A stretch of 64,000 nucleotides of DNA, taken from contig NZ_CP047027.1 of the NCBI RefSeq assembly GCF_009797025.1, forward strand, positions 3,906,001 through 3,970,000, given 5' to 3'. The notes under the pieces are model-generated. The model was not told the origin of the DNA and searched no databases. It saw nothing but the letters and a program-made list of their open reading frames with translations. A program made the translations under genes and the position numbers. The stretch comes from Cellulophaga sp. L1A9 (GTDB lineage Bacteria; Bacteroidota; Bacteroidia; Flavobacteriales; Flavobacteriaceae). The stretch's first letter is position 1, and every line of letters begins with the position of its first letter. Of the stretch, positions 16,319 to 25,564 are shown piece after piece.

Positions 16319-16762
16319 TTAATGTTTTGCATCGTTTATTTCTATCCAATAACCTTCTGGATCTGTTATGTAGATCTGTTGAACGCCATCTGCACGTAAA
16401 GTAATTGCACTTTTAGTACCTGGCCAATCCTCATAAGAAATCTTATTTTCTTCTAAGTTTTTTATAAATGCGTCTAGCTTTGATGTGGATAGGCATATGT
16501 GACTAGACTTGTGTTTTTTCATAACTACATCTTCCTTATAAATTAAATGCAATTGTGTATTTCCTTGAATAGAAAACCATCGGAAACCAGGATCTTTGGT
16601 AGGATGATCAATCTCTTTAAGGCCGATAACTTTTTGATAGAAGTCTCCCGTAGTTTTTAAATCCGTTACAATTAATGTTGTATGATCAATTGTGAAGTCA
16701 AATTTCTGAGCGTTGCTTATGGTAACAACAAACAATACCACGAAGAAGAATAGTTTTTTCAT
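16319..16762 (-). CDS. secreted VOC-family (glyoxalase-fold) protein
   Basis: From ATG 16760-16762 the protein has 147 residues and starts with a clear signal peptide, MKKLFFFVVLFVVTISNAQ; the longer frame to 16792 would spoil it. The rest is one vicinal-oxygen-chelate module pair: FTIDHTTLIVTDLKTTGDFYQKVIGLKEI (His as first metal ligand), LHLIYKE, HICLSTSKLDAFIKNLEENKI and QIYITDPEGYWIEIND (Glu ligand). Related proteins include glyoxalase I and dioxygenases; substrate unknown. A periplasmic location is unusual for the superfamily but common in Flavobacteriaceae. First gene of the four-gene operon with pirin. Confidence 0.88.
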   Translation of the reverse strand: MKKLFFFVVLFVVTISNAQKFDFTIDHTTLIVTDLKTTGDFYQKVIGLKEIDHPTKDPGFRWFSIQGNTQLHLIYKEDVVMKKHKSSHICLSTSKLDAFIKNLEENKISYEDWPGTKSAITLRADGVQQIYITDPEGYWIEINDAKH

Positions 16763-16917
16763 TAAAAGAATTTTGACACCTAAGTTACCCAAAAAATATA
16801 TAATTAAGGCTACGGGTGTTACAATCCTTAATGTAATGGATTATTTTTATTAAGTTAACCTAGCGTTCATATTGGAGTAATGGTGTATTCTTATCATTGT
16901 AGGTTTAAACAACTAAA

Positions 16918-19900
16918 ATGAATCGTTTTTTTTGCTTCCTTTTTTTACTTTTCTCTTTTACAAAGCTTTTAGCGCAACAAATAAAATTTGAAAATTTTAC
17001 TACAGATGATGGCCTTTCTAATAACTCTGTAATTGATGTTGAGAATGACGAAAATGGTGGTCTTTGGATTGCTACCCTTGATGGGTTGAATTATTTTGAT
17101 GGACATACTATCACATACTACAAACATGGGATTAATGAAGAAGGGACCATACCAGGAAACTATATCATAAACCTTGAAAAAGATAAGTATGGTACCCTTT
17201 GGTTGATAACTAAAGAAGGGCATGTAAGTAGGTACATAGGGAATTCTACTTTTGAAAATTTTAAATTTAATATAGCACCACAACAAATAAAACTAGCTGT
17301 AGATGGTACTTTATTCGTTTTTGTAGCTAAAACAGCCTACAAATTTGAAAACGGAAAATTTGTTGTAGCTGCATATACGCCTCCGGAGAAGGAGAATTAC
17401 GAGAACTTAAAACAAATACTGCTAAATGAGTACCCAGGCTTAATTATAAATGATATTTTAAAAGACAATGTTGGTAATATATGGTTTGCAACGCGTAGAG
17501 ACGGACTTTTTATTCTTCCCAATGATATAAATAATATTGATAATAAAAGAATAGACCATTATACATATGATGTGTATACTCCCTATAGTTTTAATAGCAA
17601 CGAAATAGAAAAATTGCATCAAGATCTTTTTGGTAATGTATGGCTTGCGCAAAAAGATGGAGGTTTGAGTATGGCATATACGGGGTCAGAGAAGATTAAT
17701 TCCGTAATTCCGCATCCAGTAAATTATCCACATTTGCCTAATGAAACCATTCGCGCGATCACAAAAGATTATACCTCTAATATATGGCTGGGGTATTATA
17801 CCAAGGGAATTTATTATTATGACAATACAACAAAATGCTACCTAAAGTTTAAAGTAAAAGAAGCTACGCAAAATAGTGATTGGGAACGGATACGTAATTT
17901 ATATACCGCTAGTGACGGTAGTATTTGGGTGGGTACCTATGCTGGAATATTGCGTATAAAGGGTGATGGCTATACCACTTATGATGCGGATCTAATTCCC
18001 GAACTCCCTAATAACCGCAGTTATTCCATGTTTGAAGATACAGAAAAGCAATTATGGATAGCTTGTTGGGGTGGTTTGGCAAAATTCAATGTACAAAAAA
18101 ACCTATTTGAAAAGTTTAAAGGCCAGAAACAATTTGATGCGTTTAATATTAGAAGCGTCACTAAAAATGGTGCTGAAATTAGTATTGGTACAGAAGAAAA
18201 TGGAGTGTTGTTTTTTAACACCACAACAGGAACAGTAGAAAATATTACCAAAGATGATGGTATTCTTGGAAACAGTATATATGCTATTTATAAAGATGAA
18301 TTAACTCCAAACTATTGGATTGCTTCGCTAGGCGGAATTAGTGTTTACAACAAGGCTACTAAAGCAATTAAAAATATTACCGAAGAAGATGGACTGCCGA
18401 GTCATATGGTGTACGGACTCCTAAAAAATAAAGAACAGATTTGGGCAAGCACTACTAAAGGAATTGCAGTAATAGACACCAATAGCTTTGAAGTAAAGGC
18501 TTTTAACCCAAAGGAAGGTTGGCAAGCTCCAGAATTCTCAGAAGGTGCTTATTATCAAGATAACAAAGGGCTTATGTTCTTTGGAGGGGTTAACGGATTA
18601 AATTATTTTAACCCGAATACGATATTAAATAGAACGGTGGCCGCAAAGATCAAGGTTGTAGTAGATGGTGATGAAAATTATAAAAAAAATATGGAAAGGA
18701 AGTTTAGGGATAATAGCTTAGAAATTAATATTATTCCCATTAAATTCCCTAATACGAGCGATGCTGAAATTTACTATAAACTTTCAGGAAAAGATGAGAG
18801 TTGGAATTTAGTATCAAGAGACCATACCATAAAGTATGCTAACCTTTCTTCAGGAGAGTATACTTTTCACGTAAAAGAAGGCAGTGATGAAAAAGTGGAG
18901 ACGCTTTCCTTTAACTTAAAAATTAAGAAAGCTTTTTATGAAACAATATATTTCTATGTACTTCTCCTTTTTATACTATTGATTAGCGCCTTTTTAATTA
19001 TTTATTTTAAGAGTAAAACAGCATTGGCGCAGCAGAAAAAACTAGAAAATCAAATAAGTGCTAGAACACAGGTTATAGAAAATCAAAAGAAAGATTTAAT
19101 AGCCATAAACACCTTACTTGATGATAAGAATAAAGAGATTGTACTTCAGAAAGAAAAGTTACTTACCGTTCATAACAATTTAAAAAATGAAGCTTTTGAG
19201 ATAGAAAAGTTTAAAACTTTTGTTTTGTCTGAGTTTCAAAATCCTATTTCTAAAATTATAACATTATCTAATGCGTTAAAAGGGAATACTAATATTCAGC
19301 ATGATTTGCTGAGGGAAGCAGGGAAATTGGTAAACTTAGTATCAGAATGGAACTACCTAGATCATGTAAAAGATATTGGAAGTACTAAAACCACAGCGGT
19401 TAATCTCGCCGATCTTTTAAGAGGTAGTATAGAAAAACTCAAAAATAATTTACAAACGAATAAAGTTAATCTTAATACCGAATTTGATAGTTCTTTGTGT
19501 TGGGTTGCAGTAGATGTATTGCGCTTGCGCTTACTATTGCAGTACTTGTTTAATGACATGGCAAAGTATGCTGATACTTCAAGTACAATTAACATCATTG
19601 TTAGAACTAGAAATAGTCTCTTAGAAATTTGTATACATTCCAATAGTAGTGTATTAAGTAATAATTGGTATAGTATTTCACATTATAGTCCTTATTTTAA
19701 GGCTGTTAAGATTATTTTAAATGATTTAAAAGGTACTTTTAAAGAAGATGTTAACGATGAGTTTTCCCTTGCCCTTCAAATTCCAGTTGAAAGTATTGAT
19801 ACTGATAAAAAACAAATAGAGAATGTTACGTGGAAGTATTTAGACCAACAAAAAGAAGTACAACCTGGTAAAAAGCTTCTTTTGGTGTTTGGTGATGCTA

Positions 19901-20634
19901 AAAATTTTAGTGTAGCAAACCAAATTCTAGAAAATGTAAACTATCAACTTTTCTTTGAAAATAATGTGGATAATTTTGTTTCTGCAGTACATCAGATGAC
20001 CATAGATGCTATTGTATTTTACCAAGCTACATTTTCAAAAGAATTAGTGCACTACTTAAAAGGGCTAGTAAATAACCCTTCTAGAAAGAGAGAGATACCT
20101 ATGGTGTATATTTCGGAAGATATTAATTACGAATTGCAAGAACAGTCTGTAGAATTTGGCATTGATGTAGTTATACAATTACCGGCTAGTGAACGGTTTA
20201 TTATAAAGAAAATAGCTAGTTTAATAGGGAAGCAAGAAGAATCTACAACACATAAATTACAGCAAGAGATCTTTCAGATTCTTTCGGACGATGCCGATTT
20301 AGATTCTCCGAATGATAAGCTACTCAAAAACAGTTTAACCATTATCAAAAAGGAACTTTCTAACGCTTCTTTTAATGTAGAAATGTTAGTAGAGCAGTTG
20401 GGTATATCACGAGTAAAATGCTACCGAATCTTTAAAGAATTACTAGGGCAATCTCCATCTGATGTTATTACTTCTTTGCGATTACAAAAGGCAGAAGCAT
20501 TACTGAAAACTAAAAAATTTAATGTATCTGAAATTAGCTTTGAATGTGGATATAACGATCCCAAATATTTTGGCCGTTCTTTTAAAAAGTATTATGGCGT
20601 GAGTCCCAAAGAATTTAAAGAACAATTAGTATAA
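16918..20634 (+). CDS. one-piece sensor regulator (HTCS-like) with degenerate kinase and receiver, AraC output
   Basis: 1238 residues. Signal peptide at 1-20; periplasmic two-component-regulator propeller repeats over about 25-590 (many copies of the type DxxGxLWxxTxxG); Y_Y_Y domain at about 590-670; one membrane span near 676-698 (FYVLLLFILLISAFLIIYF); coiled coil; histidine-kinase-like part at about 760-960; receiver-like part at about 985-1100; AraC-type helix-turn-helix at 1130-1238 (two HTH motifs, ending FGRSFKKYYGVSPKEFKEQLV). The expected phosphotransfer residues are missing: the H-box reads VLSEFQNPI with Ser771 in place of His, the ATP-binding glycine boxes are not visible, and the receiver Asp is Tyr1035. 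It lies 178 bp upstream of susC and should be its activator. The ligand is probably a product of the phosphoesterases; this is inference. Confidence 0.9.
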   Translation: MNRFFCFLFLLFSFTKLLAQQIKFENFTTDDGLSNNSVIDVENDENGGLWIATLDGLNYFDGHTITYYKHGINEEGTIPGNYIINLEKDKYGTLWLITKEGHVSRYIGNSTFENFKFNIAPQQIKLAVDGTLFVFVAKTAYKFENGKFVVAAYTPPEKENYENLKQILLNEYPGLIINDILKDNVGNIWFATRRDGLFILPNDINNIDNKRIDHYTYDVYTPYSFNSNEIEKLHQDLFGNVWLAQKDGGLSMAYTGSEKINSVIPHPVNYPHLPNETIRAITKDYTSNIWLGYYTKGIYYYDNTTKCYLKFKVKEATQNSDWERIRNLYTASDGSIWVGTYAGILRIKGDGYTTYDADLIPELPNNRSYSMFEDTEKQLWIACWGGLAKFNVQKNLFEKFKGQKQFDAFNIRSVTKNGAEISIGTEENGVLFFNTTTGTVENITKDDGILGNSIYAIYKDELTPNYWIASLGGISVYNKATKAIKNITEEDGLPSHMVYGLLKNKEQIWASTTKGIAVIDTNSFEVKAFNPKEGWQAPEFSEGAYYQDNKGLMFFGGVNGLNYFNPNTILNRTVAAKIKVVVDGDENYKKNMERKFRDNSLEINIIPIKFPNTSDAEIYYKLSGKDESWNLVSRDHTIKYANLSSGEYTFHVKEGSDEKVETLSFNLKIKKAFYETIYFYVLLLFILLISAFLIIYFKSKTALAQQKKLENQISARTQVIENQKKDLIAINTLLDDKNKEIVLQKEKLLTVHNNLKNEAFEIEKFKTFVLSEFQNPISKIITLSNALKGNTNIQHDLLREAGKLVNLVSEWNYLDHVKDIGSTKTTAVNLADLLRGSIEKLKNNLQTNKVNLNTEFDSSLCWVAVDVLRLRLLLQYLFNDMAKYADTSSTINIIVRTRNSLLEICIHSNSSVLSNNWYSISHYSPYFKAVKIILNDLKGTFKEDVNDEFSLALQIPVESIDTDKKQIENVTWKYLDQQKEVQPGKKLLLVFGDAKNFSVANQILENVNYQLFFENNVDNFVSAVHQMTIDAIVFYQATFSKELVHYLKGLVNNPSRKREIPMVYISEDINYELQEQSVEFGIDVVIQLPASERFIIKKIASLIGKQEESTTHKLQQEIFQILSDDADLDSPNDKLLKNSLTIIKKELSNASFNVEMLVEQLGISRVKCYRIFKELLGQSPSDVITSLRLQKAEALLKTKKFNVSEISFECGYNDPKYFGRSFKKYYGVSPKEFKEQLV

Positions 20635-20779
20635 CGTATTGTATTGTCAAGATTATGGCAATGTTAGCAAATTGTTAGTGAAACAAAAGTGCGCTTATTT
20701 CTTGTTTTTAACCCCCTAATTTGAATGTTTTATCCTCCTTTTCGAAACAATAGTACCCCCTCAAGGGCATCGCTTAAAA

Positions 20780-20787
20780 TACATTTG
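20780..20787 (+). promoter_or_regulatory. -7 element of the susC operon
   Basis: TACATTTG matches TANNTTTG and stands 25 nt before the susC ATG. No TTG occurs 17-23 nt upstream; this lack of a -33 element is what one expects at a promoter needing an activator, here probably the AraC-type regulator encoded just upstream. The intergenic stretch 20635-20779 is free of other recognisable signals except short C- and G-tracts around 20710-20770. Confidence 0.5.
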
Positions 20788-20811
20788 ACACAAACCAAAA
20801 TAGATATTTAA

Positions 20812-23800
20812 ATGAAAAAAATGTACTTATTGTTGTTGCTCGCATTTGGAGTAATTAGTATGACCAATGCGCAAATCTCCGTAAAGGGAAATGTTGTTTC
20901 AAGCTTAGATGGTATGCCGGCTCCGGGCGTTTCTGTCACTGTAAAGGACCAGAAAATTAGTGGAACGGCAACTGATTTTGATGGTAATTTTTAGTATTAA
21001 TTTACAAGAAGAAAACGGAATATTAGTATTTTCTTCTATCGGCTACGCTACTAAGGAAGTAGCTTATAGTGGGAGTCAAATGCTAACTGTTTCTTTAGAT
21101 GAGGAAACAAGTGCGCTAGAAGAAGTAGTGTTAATTGGCTATGGTTCTTCTAAGAAAGGAGATTTAACATCCGCAATTTCTACTGTAAGTAATGTAGAAA
21201 GTATTGCTTCTAGGCCAGTAGCTAGTTTAACGGATTTCTTACAGGGTAATGTTGCAGGGGTTACCGTACTGCAACAGGGTGGTGATCCATCACAAAGTGG
21301 AAGTATAGTAATAAGAGGCTTGGGCTCTTTCGCTAGTGAACAACCCTTAACGGTTGTAGATGGTGTTCCATATTACGGTCCGGCGATTAATCCTAATGAT
21401 ATTGCTTCGGTATCTATTCTAAAAGATGCGGCTGCAGCAGCAATTTATGGCGCACAAGCAGCATCAGGAGTCATCGTAATTCAGACTAAAAAAGGAAAAA
21501 TTGGGAAGCCAAGAATCGCTGTAGATTTTTATAGTGGAATTCAAGAAGCTACAAATTTACCGACACCTTTAACAGCGCAAGAACAATCGGCAACTTACAA
21601 TCTAGCAGCAGATAATGGAGGTTCTCCAAGACAATCTGCTCACGATGCATTACAAAATCCTTACGGACAGGTAAATCGTACGAATTGGATAGATGCAATT
21701 TTTAGACCAGCCAAAATAGTAAACACCAACATTAACTTAAGTGGCGCTACGGAGAAAATGAATTATTTAACTTCTTTTGGATATACTAAGAGAGAAGGTT
21801 TGCTTGAAGGGACCAGTTCAGAGCGTTTTAATTTTAGAGTGAAATCAGACATGGATTTATCTGATAAAATAAATATTGGAGAAAATGTATATTTCTCTAG
21901 AACAGAAGCGTTAGGTACAAATACAGACAACCCATATTCTGGTACCATTATCAATGCAATTTATATGCCTTCATCGGCACCTATCTATTATGAGGATGGT
22001 AGTTTTGCAGGAGTTGCTCCAGAGAATCTTTCGCAATTTGCAGGGGCTTATGGAGATGTTTATAATCCTTTAGCTTTATTGATACGTCCAACAGTGACAG
22101 CACCAACCAATTTTATTAATGCCAATGTGTATGCCAAATATAAAATAGTAAACGGTTTATCTTTTAAAACCAGTTATGCGTATAGCTATACACAATCAGA
22201 CTCTAAAAGGTTTCAGCCTAGTGTTCCTGAATTGGGCAGGTCTAATCCAAATAACTACCTAAATCAGAATACATCCACTACAAACCGTTGGGTATGGGAC
22301 AATCAAATAGCCTACAAACAATCTTTTGGAAATCATAACCTTGATATTACAGCCATTTATTCTGCCCAGCATACAGATTATGAGTCTTTAGCTGTACAAG
22401 GGGAAGGGTTTAGCAATGAAGAACCGTTTAATCAATACCTATCAAATGCGTCTGTTATTCGTAATCCTGGAACTGGAGTTTATGAAGATGCACTTACTTC
22501 TGCTATTGGTAGAGTAATGTATAATTTTAAAAATAGATACTTTATCTCAGGAGCTATCCGTAGAGACAGAACTTCGCGTTTAGCGGTAAACAACCAAGTA
22601 GATAATTTTCCTTCAGCTACTTTAGGTTGGCGTTTGAGTGATGAGTCTTTCTTCAATGTTCCAGCGGTAAATGATTTAAAGTTTAGAGCTTCTTGGGGGC
22701 AAATAGGGAATATTAATTCTGTAGGATATTATTCTTTTGATGTACCCTTAAATAGTACAACGGTTATTTTAGGAGAAAACGCAGCCCAAGATTATAAAGG
22801 GGCTTATGTAGGGAAGCAATCTAATCCTAATTTAAACTGGGAAATTTCTGAGTCTATAGATTTAGGTATGGATGCATCTTTGTTTAATAACAGCTTGAGC
22901 TTAACTTTTGATTACTTCCAAAAAACCACAAAAGGAATGATTTTACCGGGTTTAGAAGATTTGAATCAAGGAACTAGTGCTGCAGATGTAAATGGTGGAG
23001 AAGTACAAAATTCAGGGTATGAAATTGCAGCAAGCTATTCCGATGCTCTTGGCGATGTAAACTTTACGATAAATGCAAATGCTAGCATCTTAGACAATGA
23101 GTTGATAAACTTAGAGGGCTATAATAAAAGCGGAATCAATTTTATTGCACATGATGATGATGTTCGTCAAGTATTAAGACCATTCCGTTCCGAAGTAGGA
23201 AGATCATTATATTCCATGTATTTAGTTCCACAATTGGGAATATTTCAAAATCAAGCAGAGATTGATGCACATACAAAAGAGGGCACTTTGATTCAGCCAA
23301 ATGCGGTACCCGGAGATTTCAAATTTGCAGACAGTAATGATGATGGCAAGATAGACGATGAGGATAAAGTTTTTTATGATAGCTATCAACCAGATGTTAC
23401 GTATAATTTTGGTTTAAACTTAAACTACAAAAATTTTGATATTAATATGCTCTTCCAAGGTGTTGCTGGTGTAGATGTATTCAATGGATATAAGTTTACC
23501 ACCTACAATGCTTCGTTAACAGGGTATAATTTAGACAATCGTGTCTTAGGAGCTTGGTCTCCATCAAACACAGATTCTGATATACCAAGAATTTCTACAA
23601 AAGATGACAATAAGAATTTTGGAACAACGTCTAGTTACTATTTAGAAGATGCTTCTTATTTGAGAATGAAAAACATCACGCTAGGGTACACTTTAGACGC
23701 TAGTATAATGAATACAATAGCAAAAGGTTCTTCTTTACGCATCTACTTATCCGCAGAAAACATTTTTACAATTACGAAGTATTCAGGATTAGATCCAGAA

Positions 23801-23878
23801 GTAGGAGGTAAGGGATTAGATGTTGCCAAATATCCTCTTTCTAGAACAATCACTGCTGGTTTATCACTATCTCTTTAA
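20812..23878 (+). pseudogene. susC: SusC/RagA-type TonB-dependent outer-membrane transporter, frameshifted
   Basis: The first 60 codons (20812-20994) give a signal peptide (MKKMYLLLLLAFGVISMTNAQ) and the start of the carboxypeptidase-D-like domain, VKGNVVSSLDGMPAPGVSVTVKDQKISGTATDFDGNF, then TAG. Removing one T from the run of five at 20988-20992 gives DGNFSINLQEENGILVFSSIGY, and the rest follows in frame to 23878: TonB-type motif, plug domain with VDGVPYYGP and NDIASVSILKDAAAAAIYGAQAASGVIVIQTKKG, and a full 22-strand barrel ending TAGLSLSL. Corrected length is 1020 residues, normal for SusC. The rest of the gene shows no decay. Either a recent +1 insertion, a sequencing error, or, less likely, a +1 programmed shift at TTT TAG. 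The partner SusD gene follows 16 bp later. Confidence 0.88.
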
Positions 23879-23894
23879 TAAAAAAACGACAAAA

Positions 23895-25487
23895 ATGAAA
23901 AATAGATTTAAAGAATTATTCATATTTACGATAGCTATTGCAGGTCTTGGTTTAGCTAATTCTTGTTCTGAAGATTTCACAGAAGTTTCTCCTTTAGGAA
24001 GTACTTCATATGCAAATTTCTGGAAGACAGAGCAAGATGCACAAGAAGCAGTAAATAGTATGTACGATTACATGAGCGACCAAGAAATGTTTTCAAGAGG
24101 GTTCTTTTGGTACATCAATGCATCCGACGATATGGTTACCGGGCGCATAAAAGCAGCTGCAGACAATATTAAAGATTTTAATATTACGGGAGGAGAAGGG
24201 AGTTATACTTCTACATGCTATCCAAACAGTTATAAGGTAATTAGAAGAGCTAATGATGTGATTTTAAATGTTCCAAATATGGAAATTAGCGAGACTTTAA
24301 AAAATCAGTATTTGGGGGAAGCTTATTTTATGCGTGCGTTTAGTTATTTCTGGGTAGCACATACGTATGGGGATAACGGACCTAATGGGGGTGTTCCAAT
24401 CGTTACAGAACTTAATATGAATGATGATGCAGGTAGCTATACAAGACCTGCAAGTGTAATAGAAAACTACCAACAGATAGAAGATGATTTAAAAATGGCA
24501 GTAGATCTTTTACCTGTTTTTACTTCCTATAGTGCAGATGATTATGGTCGACCTCATAAAGATGCAGCGCTAGCTTACATAGCTAAAACCAATTTATACT
24601 GGGCACAATATGATAACAGTAGGTATGCAGAGGTCGTTAAATTTGCAGATGCTGTGGCTAATTCAGGTTCAGGGAGAGCTTTAATAGATACAGATCATCC
24701 AGAAAAGGATTTCCGCGAACTGCATAGTCATTTGAACAATTGGGGGAGCGAATATATTTGGTCTGTAGATTCAGGCGTAGATGGAGGTAGCATCTTAACG
24801 GGTGTTATGCTAGAAAACAAAGGTTGGGGAAAGTACAATGGTTGGGGGTATTATACGCCTTCCGAAGGATTGTATAATGAATTTGAAGATGATGATGTTA
24901 GAAGAGGGGTTACTATTTTAAATTTTGGAGACGATTTTACCTATTTCGGAGAGGAAAAGAGATATCAATCAGAAAATTCAAATTCAGGTTTTCAATTTAA
25001 TAAATACATGTATGAGTTTCAATTTGAAAATCCTGTTGGGACTTATTTAAATACAAACGGTGATAATCCATCTACCGTTTATAATGTGCCACTGATGCGC
25101 TATGCTGAGGTTTTATTAATGAAGGCTGAAGCACTTATTGCAGATGGTAAGAATGGAGATGTGCCTTTAAATTTGGTACGAGAAAGAGCAGGTTTGGCTC
25201 CAAAAAGTAATGCTACATTGGAAGATCTGAAGCATGAACGCCGTGTGGAGTTAGCAGGTGAATTTGCGAATAGACATTTTGACTTAGTACGTTGGGGAGA
25301 CGCAGAAGAAGCTTATAGTAAGCCTATTTATGGAAGAATTTATTCGGATAGATCTAATCCAGATTCTCCGTATACATCGGAAGTGATATGGCCGGCAAGA
25401 AATTTTGACCCTTCTTATATGCAGGTATGGCCAATTCCTGCTACGGTAATTCAATCTTCAGGAATAGCTCCAAATCAAGGTTGGTAA
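23895..25487 (+). CDS. susD: SusD/RagB-family outer-membrane lipoprotein
   Basis: Start at ATG 23895 (MKNRFKELFIF), 530 residues; the longer frame to 23820 lies inside susC. Lipoprotein signal with Cys in ANSCSEDF. SusD pattern: FWKTEQDAQEAVNSMYDYMSD (about 40-60), LKNQYLGEAYFMRAFSYFWVAHTYGD with the TPR-type helices, VPLMRYAEVLLMKAEAL, LNLVRERAGL, LKHERRVELAGEFANRHFDLVRWGDAEEAY and a C-terminal VWPIPATVIQSS. SusD caps the SusC barrel on the cell surface and binds the substrate. Substrates are usually glycans, but the neighbours here are phosphoesterases. A hairpin follows the gene. Confidence 0.94.
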   Translation: MKNRFKELFIFTIAIAGLGLANSCSEDFTEVSPLGSTSYANFWKTEQDAQEAVNSMYDYMSDQEMFSRGFFWYINASDDMVTGRIKAAADNIKDFNITGGEGSYTSTCYPNSYKVIRRANDVILNVPNMEISETLKNQYLGEAYFMRAFSYFWVAHTYGDNGPNGGVPIVTELNMNDDAGSYTRPASVIENYQQIEDDLKMAVDLLPVFTSYSADDYGRPHKDAALAYIAKTNLYWAQYDNSRYAEVVKFADAVANSGSGRALIDTDHPEKDFRELHSHLNNWGSEYIWSVDSGVDGGSILTGVMLENKGWGKYNGWGYYTPSEGLYNEFEDDDVRRGVTILNFGDDFTYFGEEKRYQSENSNSGFQFNKYMYEFQFENPVGTYLNTNGDNPSTVYNVPLMRYAEVLLMKAEALIADGKNGDVPLNLVRERAGLAPKSNATLEDLKHERRVELAGEFANRHFDLVRWGDAEEAYSKPIYGRIYSDRSNPDSPYTSEVIWPARNFDPSYMQVWPIPATVIQSSGIAPNQGW

Positions 25488-25515
25488 AAGCAACACTTTT
25501 TATATATTTTAATTT

Positions 25516-25548
25516 GAAAAGGTGCATACTCACTGGTTGCACCTTTTC
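25516..25548 (+). terminator. hairpin terminator or attenuator between susD and the phosphatase genes
   Basis: An 11-bp perfect stem (GAAAAGGTGCA at 25516-25526 with its complement at 25538-25548) and an 11-nt loop, followed by TTAATTTTT. It lies between susD and the phosphodiesterase-phosphatase gene 17 bp further on, where it would lower but perhaps not abolish read-through; such hairpins after susD are common and set the excess of SusCD over enzymes. Confidence 0.75.
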
Positions 25549-25564
25549 TTAATTTTTAGATTTT

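Noticed and set aside
20960-21000. A separate gene start for SusC at 20960
   Set aside because: The first dozen residues from that ATG have no family likeness; the correct N-terminus with signal peptide is in the other frame from 20812.
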